Assembly: GCA_941918925.1 (NCBI GenBank)
Contig: OW799233.1
Span: 175,739,235-175,803,234 of the forward strand
Source of the DNA: Phyto melanocephala
Lineage: Eukaryota > Arthropoda > Insecta > Diptera > Rhinophoridae
Direction of reading: 5' to 3'
DNA: 64,000 nucleotides
Part shown: positions 14,601 to 28,084 of the stretch, one piece after another
Numbering within the stretch: the first letter of the stretch is position 1
Layout: each line of letters begins with the position of its first letter
The notes under the pieces: model-generated
The model's input: only the letters and a program-made list of their open reading frames with translations
Told to the model about the DNA's origin: nothing
The model's database searches: none
Translations under genes and position numbers: made by a program

Positions 14601-17376
14601 CAATATTTAAAATCATTCTAACACTAGCATTTAAATGAAGCGATAAGAGGAGATGTATAAGCCGTTTATGCGCAAATGATTATAACTGATTGCGAAGAGA
14701 GTTTTAAATTATCTGTAAACTAATAATTGAATCATTAAAATAAACTATGTTAAACATTAAATGCGAAATTTAATAACAAAAAAAAATATATACCTAAATA
14801 ATTAAAAAATGTTTTAAAGTTATTTTACATTTAGAAGCGTAGAAGATAACTTGCGAATAGAAAACAAACAAATTTTACAATGTTTTACATGCGATAAAAA
14901 AAAAATAAAAAATTTCCAAAATAATATTAATCTACGATTTTTTTTTCTGTTAATATTGAATAAAAGACTTTTAAAAATTAACTAAATATAGTAAATAAAA
15001 AAAATTCATAAAAAATTTTAACTACAATGTGTGATGGTAGAGAGATGAATTATTATTATTATTTTTGTTGTTAATTTGATTATTTAAACATTTCATTAGG
15101 ATTTAAATTTTATCTTAACAATTTTTTTCATAATGTTAATAACAAAATTCAAATTCAAAATTCAAATATATTGTTTAATAGCAAAACAAGCTAAACGCAG
15201 TTTATTGCCGGACATTCAAATTCCAATTATATTTAGTATTAAAATAAAATTGTATAAAGTATTTATGCGTTTGTACTCGGTAAATATTATTAATTTTAGA
15301 TAAACTTGCACTATTCAAAAGAATTAAAAAAAAAGAAATCGAAAGAAGAACGGCTTTGTTTGAGAAATTGATTTTCGAATGTATTTATAAATGAAAGAGA
15401 GAGTGTATGTAAAACAATTTAAAATTATATAAAGGTATAATTGCGTTTTTAATTTTAGTTTTAAAATGTGAGCGACTATGAGTGTTGTCTTAATTACAAA
15501 TTTATTTTTTCTTGTGAAGCTTGAACAAAATTGAATTGAATATTTTCGAAATTTCCAAGTTTTTAAACTTTAAATGCCTTTAGTTTCTAAATGCATTTTG
15601 TAGTAAAAATTCTTATATTTTCACCCAGTCTGTGTCACCCAGTTGAATGTGTCAAAAGAAATTAATAATTCTAAAGTTGAATGATGTTTTGAGAGCACGC
15701 TGGAAAGATGAATACTAAAAAATTATATAAAATTAAATTATTTGTGTGTTATTTGTGAATTTTATTTTTTTTTTTATTTTTTAGAGTTGTGTGTAATAGC
15801 TATTATATAAAAAAAAGTCTGACAGTGTGTCAAATGTGTATAGTTAAAATGAGAATGTTCAATAGATGACGAGTGTTTAATGCGAAACATAACAAATGCG
15901 TTTTTAGGTAGGGTTTTTTTTTTTGTCAAGGTTCAAACAAAATATATTTGTCATGCCCAATTCTAGATGTAACTACCATTCTCGTCATTTGGTCAAGAAT
16001 CTTATTTTGAACAGAGTGTGTTTTCAAAACTAGGATAGACAATAACTTTAAAATATATTAATATATTATTACTATATACAGCTAAAATAATTACATTAAA
16101 ATACATGTTCTTCGAAGTTGAATAATATATTAAAGATTTTCTAAAATTCTAAGCAAAATATATCAAGAGGATGTCAAATGAATATTTTTATAAAAAAAAA
16201 TCGTCAAAACAATTGGTATAAAAACGGTGTTGCTAGGATGGTTAATTTGAGAATTTTAAAAACGCCAAATGCTCTGTATTAAAAAATTATTATTATTTTT
16301 TATTAAAAATATTGCGTGTTTTTGTTGCGTTAACTTTTCTATAATTTCAACTAAGTTGTGTATTAAAATTGTTTAAAATAAATGTTAGGATTGCACTTGA
16401 GAATGAGAAATTGTGCCAACGTTGCTATTATTTGAATACGTATTTGCTAAATTCGATATTATTTATATGATTGATTTAAATAAATAAATTTAACTAATCA
16501 ATAGCGTTAAGCAAAAGCTTAAAATGTTGTTAAAATATGAGGCTAATAACGTAAGATACAATTTCTTAGATCGTTATTAAATACTTTTGTGTTACAAACA
16601 TCCGTTGAGGCATTACAATTTTCTAAAACTATATGAAAATTATATTTTCATTTTTCAAAATTACAATAATTTTTTATTAACAAAATTTTGATAAAGAAAA
16701 TTAAAGCTCTTAAGCCAAAAAAATTTTTTTTAATTTTAATTGAAAATGCTGAAAATTGTATATGTATACAACACTTTGAATCTTGAAAATTATGTTTTTA
16801 AGCGTTTTTTGATTGATTTAAATTAAGTTGCGTTATTCTTTATTATTGTTGAAAACAAATTTAAAATTACACTTACATTGTTACAGTCTTAAATAATTAT
16901 GCCAACATCTATTGCTAAATTTCTAATCCAATTATGATTTCAAAGCGGTACTAAAAACATTTTCTGGGCTGTGTTTGAGCTAACGCTATAATTAAACACT
17001 TAATACAATTATTGTTCTAAACTATTTAAGCAATACATACAATTATATAAAATTAAGACATTATAATTCTATCGAAAGCTGCTAAAATCTACGCAATTAT
17101 GTTAAAAATCTCATTCTCCAAAACCCTTAAAATACATATCCACAAAACATATATAAATATATATTAAACGATAAAATTATCAAGCGATTTTAAAGCATCA
17201 TTAAAAATGTTCGCTACCTCAAGTCAGAATTTGTGAAAAAGCACGAAAAAGCTCTTGTGAGATATACTATTTAAAAAGGTTATACATATGAAATTGTGTA
17301 AAAACAAAAATAATTGTAAAAAGTTATAAAAATCGTTTAACTATAATTACCCGCATTGTAGCACACAAGTTATTAT
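11691..17376. other. Gene-poor AT-rich DNA, + strand relatively rich in G
   Basis: No gene is visible. The stretch is AT-rich with many poly-A and poly-T runs. Guanine appears more often than cytosine on the + strand, with recurrent ATGCG, TGTGTG and AATGCGTTAA words. A G-rich patch, GGGAGGAGGGGAGGAGGTGG, lies near 14,229. I found no conserved open frame, splice-bounded exon or recognisable element. Confidence 0.6.
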
Positions 17377-17800
17377 AAAATATAAAAATGCGAAATTCAT
17401 AAAAATTCAAAACTTTGAATGGTTTACAAAAGATGAATAATATGACCATGTTAAAATGCGATTTTATCAAGGTATTTAATACGAATTCCAAATACATATT
17501 GTGTTATGAAAGTTTTCAAAAAGTATATTAAAATATTATTCAAACATGATCCCTCCTACCTTAATAAGTAGACTTAAGACTTATGTGAAAGGCACGCGAA
17601 GCTTCTCTTTTTTTCTCTTAAAAATCCTTTTTTTTGTGGTCTAATATCAAAAGAATGATACATATAAATTTAAGTATGAATAAAAATTATAATTTAAGAG
17701 CCAAAATTATTTATACGAGTTGTAAAAGTAAAGCTTTTACTTAGAAGTTAAAAAAAGTTTTCCACTATAATTACCCGTTTTGTAGCAAAAGAATTATGTT
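17320..17800 (+). repeat. Duplicated CTATAATTACCCG module flanking the stray monomer
   Basis: CTATAATTACCCGCATTGTA near 17,340 and CTATAATTACCCGTTTTGTA near 17,766 are near-identical and preceded by similar AAGTT-rich text. They are about 425 bp apart and bracket the stray satellite monomer, suggesting an old local duplication. Confidence 0.5.
17377..17553 (+). repeat. Isolated diverged satellite monomer
   Basis: Beginning with AAAAATGCGAAATTC and running through ATGTTAAAATGCGATTTTATC, AAGGTATTTAATACGAATT, CAAATACATATTGTG and ATTATTCAAACATGATC, this segment follows the order of the satellite monomer ending at 11,690 but with several substitutions and indels. It stands alone about 5.7 kb from the array, in the same orientation. 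Confidence 0.85.
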
Positions 17801-18503
17801 GAGATATTTATTAAGTTGTTGCTAATAATAAATTCGCTCATTAAACAAATATTCATAATGTTTAGCGAAAAGTTTACATTAATGCAATTTAAAAAAGTAG
17901 GCAAACTGCATTGTATTTCTAAAGAAATAAGCTTTATATACCACGCTTCAAAAGATTTTTAAACAATTAAAAAGCGTAAATAAGTGTAAAAACCAATACT
18001 TTTATAAATAATGTGAACAACCTGATTTCTCTTAACCTAAAATACAACTCTTGACAAATGGCTTTTTAAAGCTTTTATTACACATAAAACTTTGATTTTT
18101 CTTTAAAAAAAAACTTGTATTGTGAATTTTATGAATCTGTATTTAATAAAAAAAAGTTTTACATATCTGTCTGAGCGCCACATTCTGAATGTTTTTCTTA
18201 AATAATTTTTATAATCATATAGCTTGAATGCGTTATTCATTTATACACATTTTCAAACAATTTTAATTGATAAAAAATTATATATAAATTAAAAACCAGC
18301 TTAAATACAACTTACTGCATTTAGAAAGAGAATGATGTGTAATTGTTGTCATCAACAAACATTTAAGAAATATTTTATAAAATTTTTTTTTTTTAAATTT
18401 AAATAATTTTTTTTTTAAAATTTAAATAATTTTTTTTTAATACATTCATACTTAATAAATACCAAATATACTTACACATAAATATTTTTAAAATATAAAA
18501 TTA

Positions 18504-18624
18504 TACTGCCGTATTCATAAAAAATATTTTAGGTTTATTGATGGCTTATTTGACAAATTTCTGTGCAACATCTGTCAAATAAGCTTTTAATAAACCTAAA
18601 ATATTTTTTATGAATACAGCAGTT
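18504..18624. mobile_element. Palindromic MITE, copy 1 (near-perfect hairpin)
   Basis: TACTGCCGTATTCATAAAAA on the left is mirrored by the reverse complement of the right end, TTTTTATGAATACAGCAGT. Inside, TTTAGGTTTATT and CTTATTTGACA are also mirrored (TGTCAAATAAG, AATAAACCTAAA). Arms of roughly 50 bp surround a small loop. The element has no coding capacity. A flanking TA on each side would fit a Tc1/mariner-type target duplication, but that assignment is inference. Confidence 0.85.
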
Positions 18625-18659
18625 ATTCTATAAATTTTATTTGTTTGCCACAACAAACA

Positions 18660-18960
18660 CTTTTTTAAAATTTTTTTTTTTAAAATATCTTTTTTATATT
18701 TTTATTTTATTTTTCTCGTTTAGAATTTATTTTTTTTATTTTTCTTGTTTAATTTTTTTATTTTTCTCGTTTAGAATTTTTTTTTTATTTTTCTCGTTTA
18801 GATTTTTTTTTTTATTTTTCTCGTTTAGAATTTTTTTCTTGTATTTTTTATTCTTGTTTAGAATTATTTTTATTTTTCTTGTTTAATTTTGTTTTTCCTT
18901 TTAGATTTTTTTTATCTTCCTTGTTTAGGTTTTTTTTTTATTTTCTTTTGGAAATTTTTC
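18660..18960 (+). repeat. T-rich minisatellite with TTTCTCGTTTAGA units
   Basis: Several imperfect units of about 20-27 bp, of the form poly-T, ATTTTTCTCGTTTAGAATTT, follow one another, with variants CTTGTTTAATT. The phenylalanine-rich open frame here is a by-product of the repeat and not a gene. Confidence 0.85.
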
Positions 18961-19923
18961 TGAATTTTTTTATAGCCTTTTATTTTTAGGTTTTCTTCTA
19001 AATGTTTTGTTTTATGATATAAAATATTTTTAATCAAATACTTGTGTATACCCAAATTGTCTTTGTAACTTGTTTGTTTCTTAATTCTATATACATAGAC
19101 ATTTTATGTTAATATATAATATATGTACTTTATACGTATACATACATATGTATGTATCAAAATTATTTAAATCTACTACTACTAATTCTTTACAATATAT
19201 TGCATGAACAAACCATGTACTTCATTTTAACAAAGTAATTATGTTTTGATATTAAGAAACTATATCTAAGCAAAATGGCAAACAAATTTATAATATAAAA
19301 CAGTTTTTGATAAAACACTTTCTTAACAAATTAAACGCACTCTTATACGTACTACTATTCGTGTTTTACATTCGATTAAATGCAATTAATTACAACTCTT
19401 GTGTATAGCTAGAACATTATTACGGGAGTAATAATATCCTGATTATTTTTACAACATCTATGGGTATTTATTGTAAAGGATTAATGTTTGTGCTTTTATA
19501 GTATATATGTATACATATATATTTCATTATATCACTTTAATAGCTAATTTCAAAAAAACGTTTAAAATTCAAATTTTTATTATTTGTCAAGCATAGTACA
19601 ACACCCAAGCGTTTATGTTTAACACTTTATTTTACATATTTATAAAATGAAAATTTTTGTAACTCTTACCACACCCGTTTTATATGTTCAATTTCAAACC
19701 TATTGCCTGTGTTTTAACCAAGTTTTTTTAGAATTTTGGGGTATTAAGACAACGTTGATTATAAAAAAATATATATTAAAAGAACCTCTCTTTATGTAAA
19801 TATTTTAAGTATTTTTCAAATTTACTACTTATTTATTTTTAGAGAATTTTATTTTTAAAAATTTTAATGTGAAATTTATATATTTTTTTATTTAATTTAT
19901 TTAACAAAACAATATACATTATC
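18961..19923. other. AT-rich spacer without recognisable genes
   Basis: Nothing beyond short ATACATATGTATGT-type palindromic microsatellite text near 19,130-19,155 and 19,505 is visible here. Confidence 0.5.
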
Positions 19924-20041
19924 GGTCTAATTCATAAAAAATAAAAAAGCTTTATAAGAGGTTTATAAGTAAAATTTCCATAGAAAATTTGTTTAATAAG
20001 CCCTTTATAAACCTTTAATAACTTTTATGAATAAGGCAGTA
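19924..20041. mobile_element. Palindromic MITE, copy 2 (diverged)
   Basis: ATTCATAAAAAATAAAAAAG on the left mirrors the right end CTTTTATGAATAAGGCAGTA, and AGGTTTATAA mirrors TTATAAACCT. Terminal words and overall size match the element at 18,504-18,624, so the two are members of one ~115-bp family. Confidence 0.75.
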
Positions 20042-20659
20042 CATATTTTGGCCTTTGCTTTAGCCAAACAAAATATTGTTATTGTCATGTCAACTTGTGG
20101 ATGTGACTCAAGTATAATTGTTAACTAAAATACCCTGATTAGAACAAACAAGTTTTTGAAAACATTTATTTTCATAATTTTATAACAAGATTGCCAACTT
20201 TTGAGCGTATCATAAAGCCATATTAAATCGTATTCATAATATAGTTCATTACTGAAACAATTTCAGTATTATATCGAAAATTTTTTGTAAAAAATGTTTG
20301 TTAAAAATATAACAATAATAATAGCACATATTTCTATATAATCCCTTGTATGCATTTCAAAATAGAATTATTGTTTTAAATATGTAAGTTAAAATTATCT
20401 AAAATAAGCTTTAATATAATACTAAAAATGCCTAAATGTTTACAACGCTATATACATATGTATATGTATGCAAATTAATTCTGTCATGGCAGTCGACTCT
20501 AACGGTGATGTGAATTAGATTCTTAGTAATACATATTATATTCACTCGTCTACATAAACTTGTATCCTAAAACAATTTTAAAAATTTTAACAAAACTTCT
20601 GCTGTCAATGTTATCAAATAAAAAAGGGTATTCGTGAAATATTGCACATCACCACTAGT
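20042..20659. other. AT-rich spacer without recognisable genes
   Basis: No supported exon or element is visible. TATACATATGTATATGTATG near 20,452 is a short palindromic microsatellite. Confidence 0.5.
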
Positions 20660-20856
20660 TTAATGTGTTCACACAGTTAATTGCCTATCAATGTAGCCAG
20701 ATTATTTAAGCCTCATATTAAAATTTTATAATTTTATTGTATTTTCAAAATCGAAACTAATAATTGTGTTCACAGTTATACATTTGTCCAATGTTAGCAG
20801 ACAATTTAAGCCGTATATAAAAATGTCACAATTTTAATGTACTTTCAATAAGAAAT
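20660..20856 (+). repeat. ~103-bp tandem duplication
   Basis: Two adjacent diverged copies share GTGTTCACA, AATGT, AGCAGA/AGCCAGA, TTTAAGCC and the ending ATTTTCAA/CTTTCAA in the same order. They begin near 20,665 and 20,767. Confidence 0.65.
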
Positions 20857-23800
20857 TTTCATAAATATCAGCATTGTGCTCAAAAATTAACGCCACATTC
20901 TTGATTAATACAAAAATATTTGTTTAAATTTTAAACTTAACTACAAATTTGATTAAGTTTAATAAAATTTCTAATAATATTATTGTGTGTCTGCAGTAGA
21001 TTGTAATTAATTCAAAATTAATTTGTCATTTGTTTGTTTTATTTATTGTTTTAAGATTTTTGACTTGTTTGTATTAAAATATTTCAATATTTTGATTAAT
21101 TAATAATATTGCTGGCCCATTGGCGTCAAATGTATCTATTTTATTTTAAAACTGTAATTTATCACATTACATACACACAACTTTATTAACAAAATATATT
21201 TTCTTACTTCTTATTAAATATTTCCATGTTGCCAGATTATTTTATATATATATTTCATTTGCCTTTAGACCTACTAGCCATGTGTACTAGCCATTATTTG
21301 GTTGATCAGATTATCAAGTATATAACGTCATAACTGGCTTCAATTTTTGTCTTAATATATTTATTTATTTTATATCTTATATAAAATTGTTAAGAGATAT
21401 AAGAAACAGTATATACAATTATTTTTTTTTTAATTTTTAAAATTAAAATTTGTATGTTTATTAACTTGTAGTCGAATATATCTATCAATTACTAAAACTT
21501 ATATTCGCTACATTTTTTAAACGAATTATGGGTCTAAAGTATCTCTGCTTAATTGAAAAATACAACCTGGTAAAAGTATCGGGTAACTATTAAAGTTTTT
21601 TATACTTTTTATTTAATACTTTCCCCGCTTATTTGTGTAATGTATGTACATGTGTATGCACAAACTAATGTTTCTTAAAAATGTCATCTCGCAATAATTT
21701 TAGAAAATTAAGATTTTTTTTTGTAAATTCTCTTAATATAAATATAAAAATTATGCATATCCAACTAGATACTTAGATAGATTTATATTTGCTTTTTCTG
21801 TATCCAAAAATTTACAATTTGTTGGAAGTCAATATATCACATTCATACATGTAAACCTAACAAAACCTTGAAACAAAATTGTTAAAACTCGTTTCAATCT
21901 ATTGAGCTCAATCAACTCTGTTTTGTAACGATATTAAATTGCAATATACCAAAACTACTAATCTTACCTTTAAACTCTGAACTATTATTTAGTATACGAT
22001 GTCTAAAGTTAACAAAAAATTGTTTGAAAATAAATAAAATTATCTCTCAATATACATATACGAATACTGTGTGTAACCATTTCATTATGCTATATTTATT
22101 AAAAGCTTCGTCTTACAAGGACTAATGTTTAATCATTGTGTTGTAGAATTTATAAAATGTTCACCTTAAAAACAATGAAATATATATTTAAAACCTTATG
22201 GAAGATCAACAAATATTTATAACTTAAGCATGTACAAATACCGTTATCGATCTACAATATTATTATGGTTAAATTAATTTACTTAATGTCTTCTAACCTT
22301 AATTGTACTAAAATTTTAAAAACATCTTTCCAACATTTGTTAAAAACAAAATCGTTTTAAACGAACAAAAATGTGTATTTCAAAGTTGTAAACTCTGTTC
22401 TAAGAATTTTGTAAAAAAAAGTTTCGATATCGAAGTTTTCAAAATTGTAAAATTTAAATTTTCAAATTTATGACCATATCTCTGTCCGTTAATATAAATT
22501 GTTTGAAAACCTTATGCATATATTATTTTGTATGAATAACCAGTATGTTCCTGTTCATGTATACTACTTTACATTTATATTATTTTTATATACGTGTAGC
22601 TCTTCGTGTAATACAGTTATCAATTACTAAATTGAATTTATTAATTCATTAAATTTAGATTTGCCTTAAAATCGTCTGTAACATATTTATTTGTTTTTAT
22701 AATTTTCTGTGAAACTATGTTTATTTTTTAATTAGCTTTATAATTAAAATATTTTTTTTGTGGTCTAATATATTTATTAGGTCTTTTTTAAGTAATATAT
22801 TTTGAATAATATTTTTGTTATTTCTAAAAATTTTGTTTTCAAAGCCCTTCACATAATATTTTTAAACAAGAAAGGATTCGTAAAAGCGTTTTTGAAATTT
22901 TAGGTAGTTTTAAACAGCTTATGCTTATTCTAGGTTTTTTTTCAACTCATTTATTATAAATCTATACATTGAAACGTTAAGGAAATAAGAATTATTAAAC
23001 CAATAAACCTGTATGCGTGCAAGCACTTCAGTAAGATTTAACATAGTTACAAGTATATACCACATAAATGCGGAATAATTGCATAAATAAAACTACAATT
23101 TGTGTCTTGAGAAACATCTACCACAGACCAGTATGTATTTAACCACCCCCCTTACCACCCGGCAACGTATTCAGACTAATTTAAAATCAAACTCTTATTC
23201 GAGTGTTAAAAGTTTCAAAATGTTTTTGCAAAACATCACAATCTATTTTTGTTCTTTGGCCATCCACGAATTATTATGCTTTCTTTTTATTATATTTTAT
23301 TAAATAAATAATTAATATTCGAAATACTATTTTAAAACACACTCCGTTAACATAGAAAAAGTTTAGAATCTAAGACGAATCAGTACATAAAGGGTTTAAA
23401 GTTAAGAACATGTTATTTTTAAAGTATATTGAGAGTGGGGGTGGGTGTATCACGCAAAATTATAAAAGCGTATAAAATATTCGATTTAAGTATGTGCATT
23501 TTAAACAAATTGAATCATTGTCAAACGATTTTGATTACCAAGAGAAATCAGTATTATTATTTTTTTTTAATTTAAATTTACGTTAAGTTAAAAGCACAAA
23601 ATTAGTACTTTAGCGATACTTCAAATTAAACTTAATAGTTAAGATTGAAAATATTCAAAATCCGAAAATAATTGGGAGTAATAAAATCGAAAATTGTTAA
23701 TATCGAAGAGTTAAACTATAATTATTTCAAAATCCCAGGATCGCATGGCAATAATTTTAATATATATAAATAAGTTTAAATATAAAAATTCAGAGTGTTG

Positions 23801-26800
23801 ACCTCAAATTATTCAAATTCTTATCAATCTTCCTTATTTCTTAGTATTTTGATAAAGCTAAACCAATTATTTTATATATGTATAAGTGTAAAATGTGTAT
23901 TTCGTTTAAATACTATTTTTATGCTTTTCGAAAACACAACATAAATTGTTACAAAAAATGTATCCAATATTAAAATGAAGATAATTTTACTACCCTACCG
24001 CCCTACCGCTGTTTAAATGCGAAATTTTTCCAAAAACCTATACGTTATGTTGTTACAAAAACCATAACTCATTAATGTACGGTTTTCAAGACCACTGCTT
24101 AAAAAATGATTTCAATACGAGTATTAAAAATATGACTAATTGAGAAACTTGTCTTAAATAGATAACAAGTCAATTATTATAAAATAAACAAATTCAAAAT
24201 CAATTATACAATCTTTAAAAAATAATTTTAATAATAAACAGCAAAAATATATTTAAATGATTTCAATAAAACACATTTTTGATGTCTTCCTCATTATTAA
24301 AATAAAATTAAACTAATTGACAGACTACTTAAAAATTTTAAACATTAAAACCAAAATTAAATCATTTTAAAAATAAACTAAATTTAAAAAATACATATGT
24401 ATGTACGTACCACCTATACATTTCTAAATTTAAATATTTTTAACCATTTTACAATTATTTTTTTTAATTGTAAATTTTTTAAAATCTTAAACTTTTATAT
24501 AAAAAATTATTTTAATTTTATTATTGCGTTCATACTGCAAAAACTATTCTCCAAAACCCAAGTTGTAAATTATCTTTAAATTATTGCGTCAAGAAAAACT
24601 TTGTACCACCATTTTAAAAGCCATTGTGTGCTCGAAGGTAGTGTGAAATTATGAAGTTAAGAATTTATACGTTTAATTGAAAGAAGTGCAAAAAGAAAAA
24701 AAAACTTGCATCTAATCTCTCAACATTTTATAACTCAGCAAATAAATTACGTTTGATTTAAAATTAAAGTCTGGCGGGCCAAAAGTCGCCATGGGGGGTA
24801 TAAATATATTTTTTTTTATTATAATTTATTCTTTTTATATACGAGCCCGAACCATATAATGAATGAAATAAACGTTAAATCAAAAACATTATTAACAAAT
24901 ATAAAAATGTATTAAATAATATTATTTTAATGTCAAAAACTTTAAAAAGAGGAAATAATTATAAATTGCGTTTAGTAATAATTTATTTCGTTAAATATTT
25001 TACTTCAGCTTTTGTATTTTAGAAATATAATTACAAAAAATAACATTTACCAAATGAAAACCACATGGTTTAAAGCAATTACAATTAAAAAAAGTAGCAC
25101 AAGTTAAAAAAAAAAACCAAAAAATCTACAAAAAAAAATACGTTAAGAAAAAGCTTTGTATCCCTTTTTAAGCACATTGTGCTAACGAAGCAGAGCTAGG
25201 TTTAGGATGTAAAAAATTCTTAGGAAGAGAAGTACAGAAGGGTTTTAGTTTTATATTTCGTTTGACTTATTTTAAAGTTAAGGTAGAACAGGCAGCTGTT
25301 GAGCAGCTTACTAAGGTCCATAATATTGATCCCTTTGCGATATATGTAATACATAAACACATACCCATTATGGCCTAGAGTTTAGGTTACTACAACTTCA
25401 AAGAATTAATATAAAATGCGAACGATATGATTTTTAAGATTTACGGTCAAATTAAGACCTTTAGATTTAATAAATATTATAAATGGTATAACCATAATTT
25501 CAAAATCGAAATATAAACGAATTCGAACATTTATTTATGTATTTCAATTCATAAAATAAGCTATCAGAGTTAACCAAATGAAGACTAAATACCTGTATTA
25601 ATAAAATACATCAGAACAACAAGAATTTTTTTTTATTTATTTTAAAATTCTTTTTTTTTTTTGTTAAAATATTTTTAAGACTGAAGACGCAACTCAATAA
25701 TTACAAAATAAAAATTAATTCACCGATTGAAATAAAAAATTTGTAATAAAAAGTTATATTCGAATTTAAATCATTTAAAAGGTATTTAATCTCAATTTTT
25801 AACAAAAATCTCGTACAATAAAATATTAAACAAACAACACCACGCAAATTAATCAAAAATATTTATCAAGAAGGTTAAAGCAATATTTTATTAAAAAAAT
25901 TTGTAAGCGAGCGTATTGATGAAATATCTCAAAAAAAAAAAAAAAAACTAAAACAATTAAATTTTTCGTTAACAAAAACTATAATTCCCATTTAATGATT
26001 AATTGATCAACGTTTTACAATTTCCTATATAATTGTCACCAAATGTAATACTACCTTCAATTCTTCTTAAAAAGTAAACAAATTAAACATCACTAAATCT
26101 CTACAATCAATGTAAAAGTCGTAAGAAAATGTAAAAAAAAAAATTACAAAATTTATTTTTATTTATATAATCGAGTTAAACATTTGTACTAGAGAAATCG
26201 AATCTACGAAGCACAGCGTTACCATATATTTTTTTGTTTGCTTTAAAAATGTAATTCTTCTATTTCCAGTTTTTTTTTCTTTCTCTCTATATTGTTCTCT
26301 TTTTGTTTATATATCCTCAGTTTTTTTTTCTTCTTTTGATTATCTTCCGTATTACTTTCTATTCTAGCAATATAAATATCAACAAATTTACAACATTGAA
26401 GAAAACTATCAATTCTATTCCATGATGAACTATAAGTCTACATATCATCTCTACTTTTATCAAATATATATCATCCAGCATTTAAAGAATATTTTCCCAT
26501 CAGTCTCCATACCTTTTGCAACACCGATTTTTTTATTTCCAAAATATACAAATTTCATCAGATAAATCGAATTTATTTTCAACATATTTATTTATGTTTA
26601 TTCTTCTTAAAACTGCGTTGTTTTAGCAAAGCTATTATTCAACGTGTATCCAGTTTTTCGTTTTAATTATATACTTAAGATGCCCTTATATACTGAGTAA
26701 ACTTACTATTCTAGCAATATATAAACACAACATTACTTTCACACATAATCAACGAATAATCTACACAACTCTATTCCTAAAGCATCAAGAATGAGTATTT

Positions 26801-27530
26801 CTTTTATATCAACTCTTCACAACACCGATTATTCATCACTAACTCCAAAGTAAACAACACCTTGGCACAAAAATGCACCTTATTTTAATATATTTTATAC
26901 AAAATATCACCCTTCAATTACGCAGTTTTAGCAAAACGTACTTTAAAATGGTTTAAATACAGCTCAACATTTAAATATTCTTTAAGTTCTTTTTAAATAT
27001 TAATTTAGATCATGACAACATCTTCCCAACTTTAATACATCAACAATGAAAAATATTTAATTTTAACAAAAGCTTTATAAAATCATCAGTTATTCTACAA
27101 GGTCTCCATTAACACAACTTTACATCAACCCAACCTCTGCACATTAAACAACCACATTCTCCACAACCGAGTTTTAATTACAGGAAAAAATTTAAAAATA
27201 TGCAAATTGAAATGAGAAGAACCTTTAAAACGACAATCTTAATTAAGTCTACACAAATCAACTTAAAGCAAACAATTTATAATCCCTGTTATATGTTAAA
27301 GGATTGTAATTTCAACTACACAACAACTTTTAAGGTACATAGTATATCCTTAATACCCACATACATACTTATGTCAAAGGTAAATACATAAATATAATTT
27401 CATATGCCAACTTCTAATTTAAATACTACCAAACAGCTACAATTTATTGCATTTTCAACAAAAGTAAAATAAAAAGTCCCGATACAAAGGAATTTTCTTG
27501 AATAAAACTAAGAAGAAAAAATACCAAAAT
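20857..27530. other. Gene-poor AT-rich DNA
   Basis: No exon with convincing coding text is visible. Weakly similar blocks occur at 24,587-24,650 and 25,138-25,200 (both with AAGAAAAA, CTTTGTA and CATTGTG in order), which may be an ancient ~555-bp duplication. From about 25.9 kb onward the + strand shows a pyrimidine/AAC-rich texture with few G. The short open frames are compositional and lack splice or codon support. Confidence 0.5.
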
Positions 27531-27539
27531 AAATGCAAA

Positions 27540-27660
27540 TGCGTATAAGTAATAATAATAATTGGCTTCCCAGCCGAAAGAAAAAAAGATCGCAAAACAA
27601 GTATAAGTAATAAGTAATTGGCTCCCCAGCCGAAAGAAAAAAAGATAAGTAATAATAAGT
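27540..27660 (+). repeat. Short tandem duplication with CCAGCCGAAAG
   Basis: GTATAAGTAATAA is followed by AATTGGCTTCCCAGCCGAAA in the first copy and by AATTGGCTCCCCAGCCGAAA in the second, each ending in GAAAAAAAGAT. The copies start about 62 bp apart. The minus-strand open frame here comes from the repeat. Confidence 0.85.
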
Positions 27661-27757
27661 ATGTACTTAAACAACAATAATTATCCAGTATGAGATAAAA
27701 ATAATTATGTACTTCGTTGGTACAACAATACTCTATCTCTTACAATACAATGCAATA

Positions 27758-27866
27758 TCGCTTAGCTCTGTAAGATTATTCTATTTCATTATTAACTACT
27801 GTGATACAGCGCCTGTTAACTCTGTAAGATTATGCTACTTCATCATTAACTACTGTGATAAAAGCA
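27758..27866 (+). repeat. ~63-bp tandem duplication
   Basis: CTCTGTAAGATTAT followed by CTACTTCATCATTAACTACT and TGTGAT occurs twice with small changes, spaced about 63 bp. Confidence 0.85.
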
Positions 27867-28084
27867 CTCCCAAGCAGTCATAAAAATATTTTTAATTTTG
27901 ATGATCTTACTATTTAATTATTTAACAAATTATTATTATTCTACTTCAACACAACTTTTACTACAAAAATGCATTTCCTCACTTATTTCCTGCCGTCAAA
28001 CAACTGGTTTTAACTTTCTTTTATACGTCGTATTTAACTTCTTTATTGAAACTCTTTAAACTGAAATTCCGATTAGAAACATTA

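Noticed and set aside
18641..18886. 81-codon Phe-rich frame
   Set aside because: It follows the period of a T-rich minisatellite and has no other coding sign.
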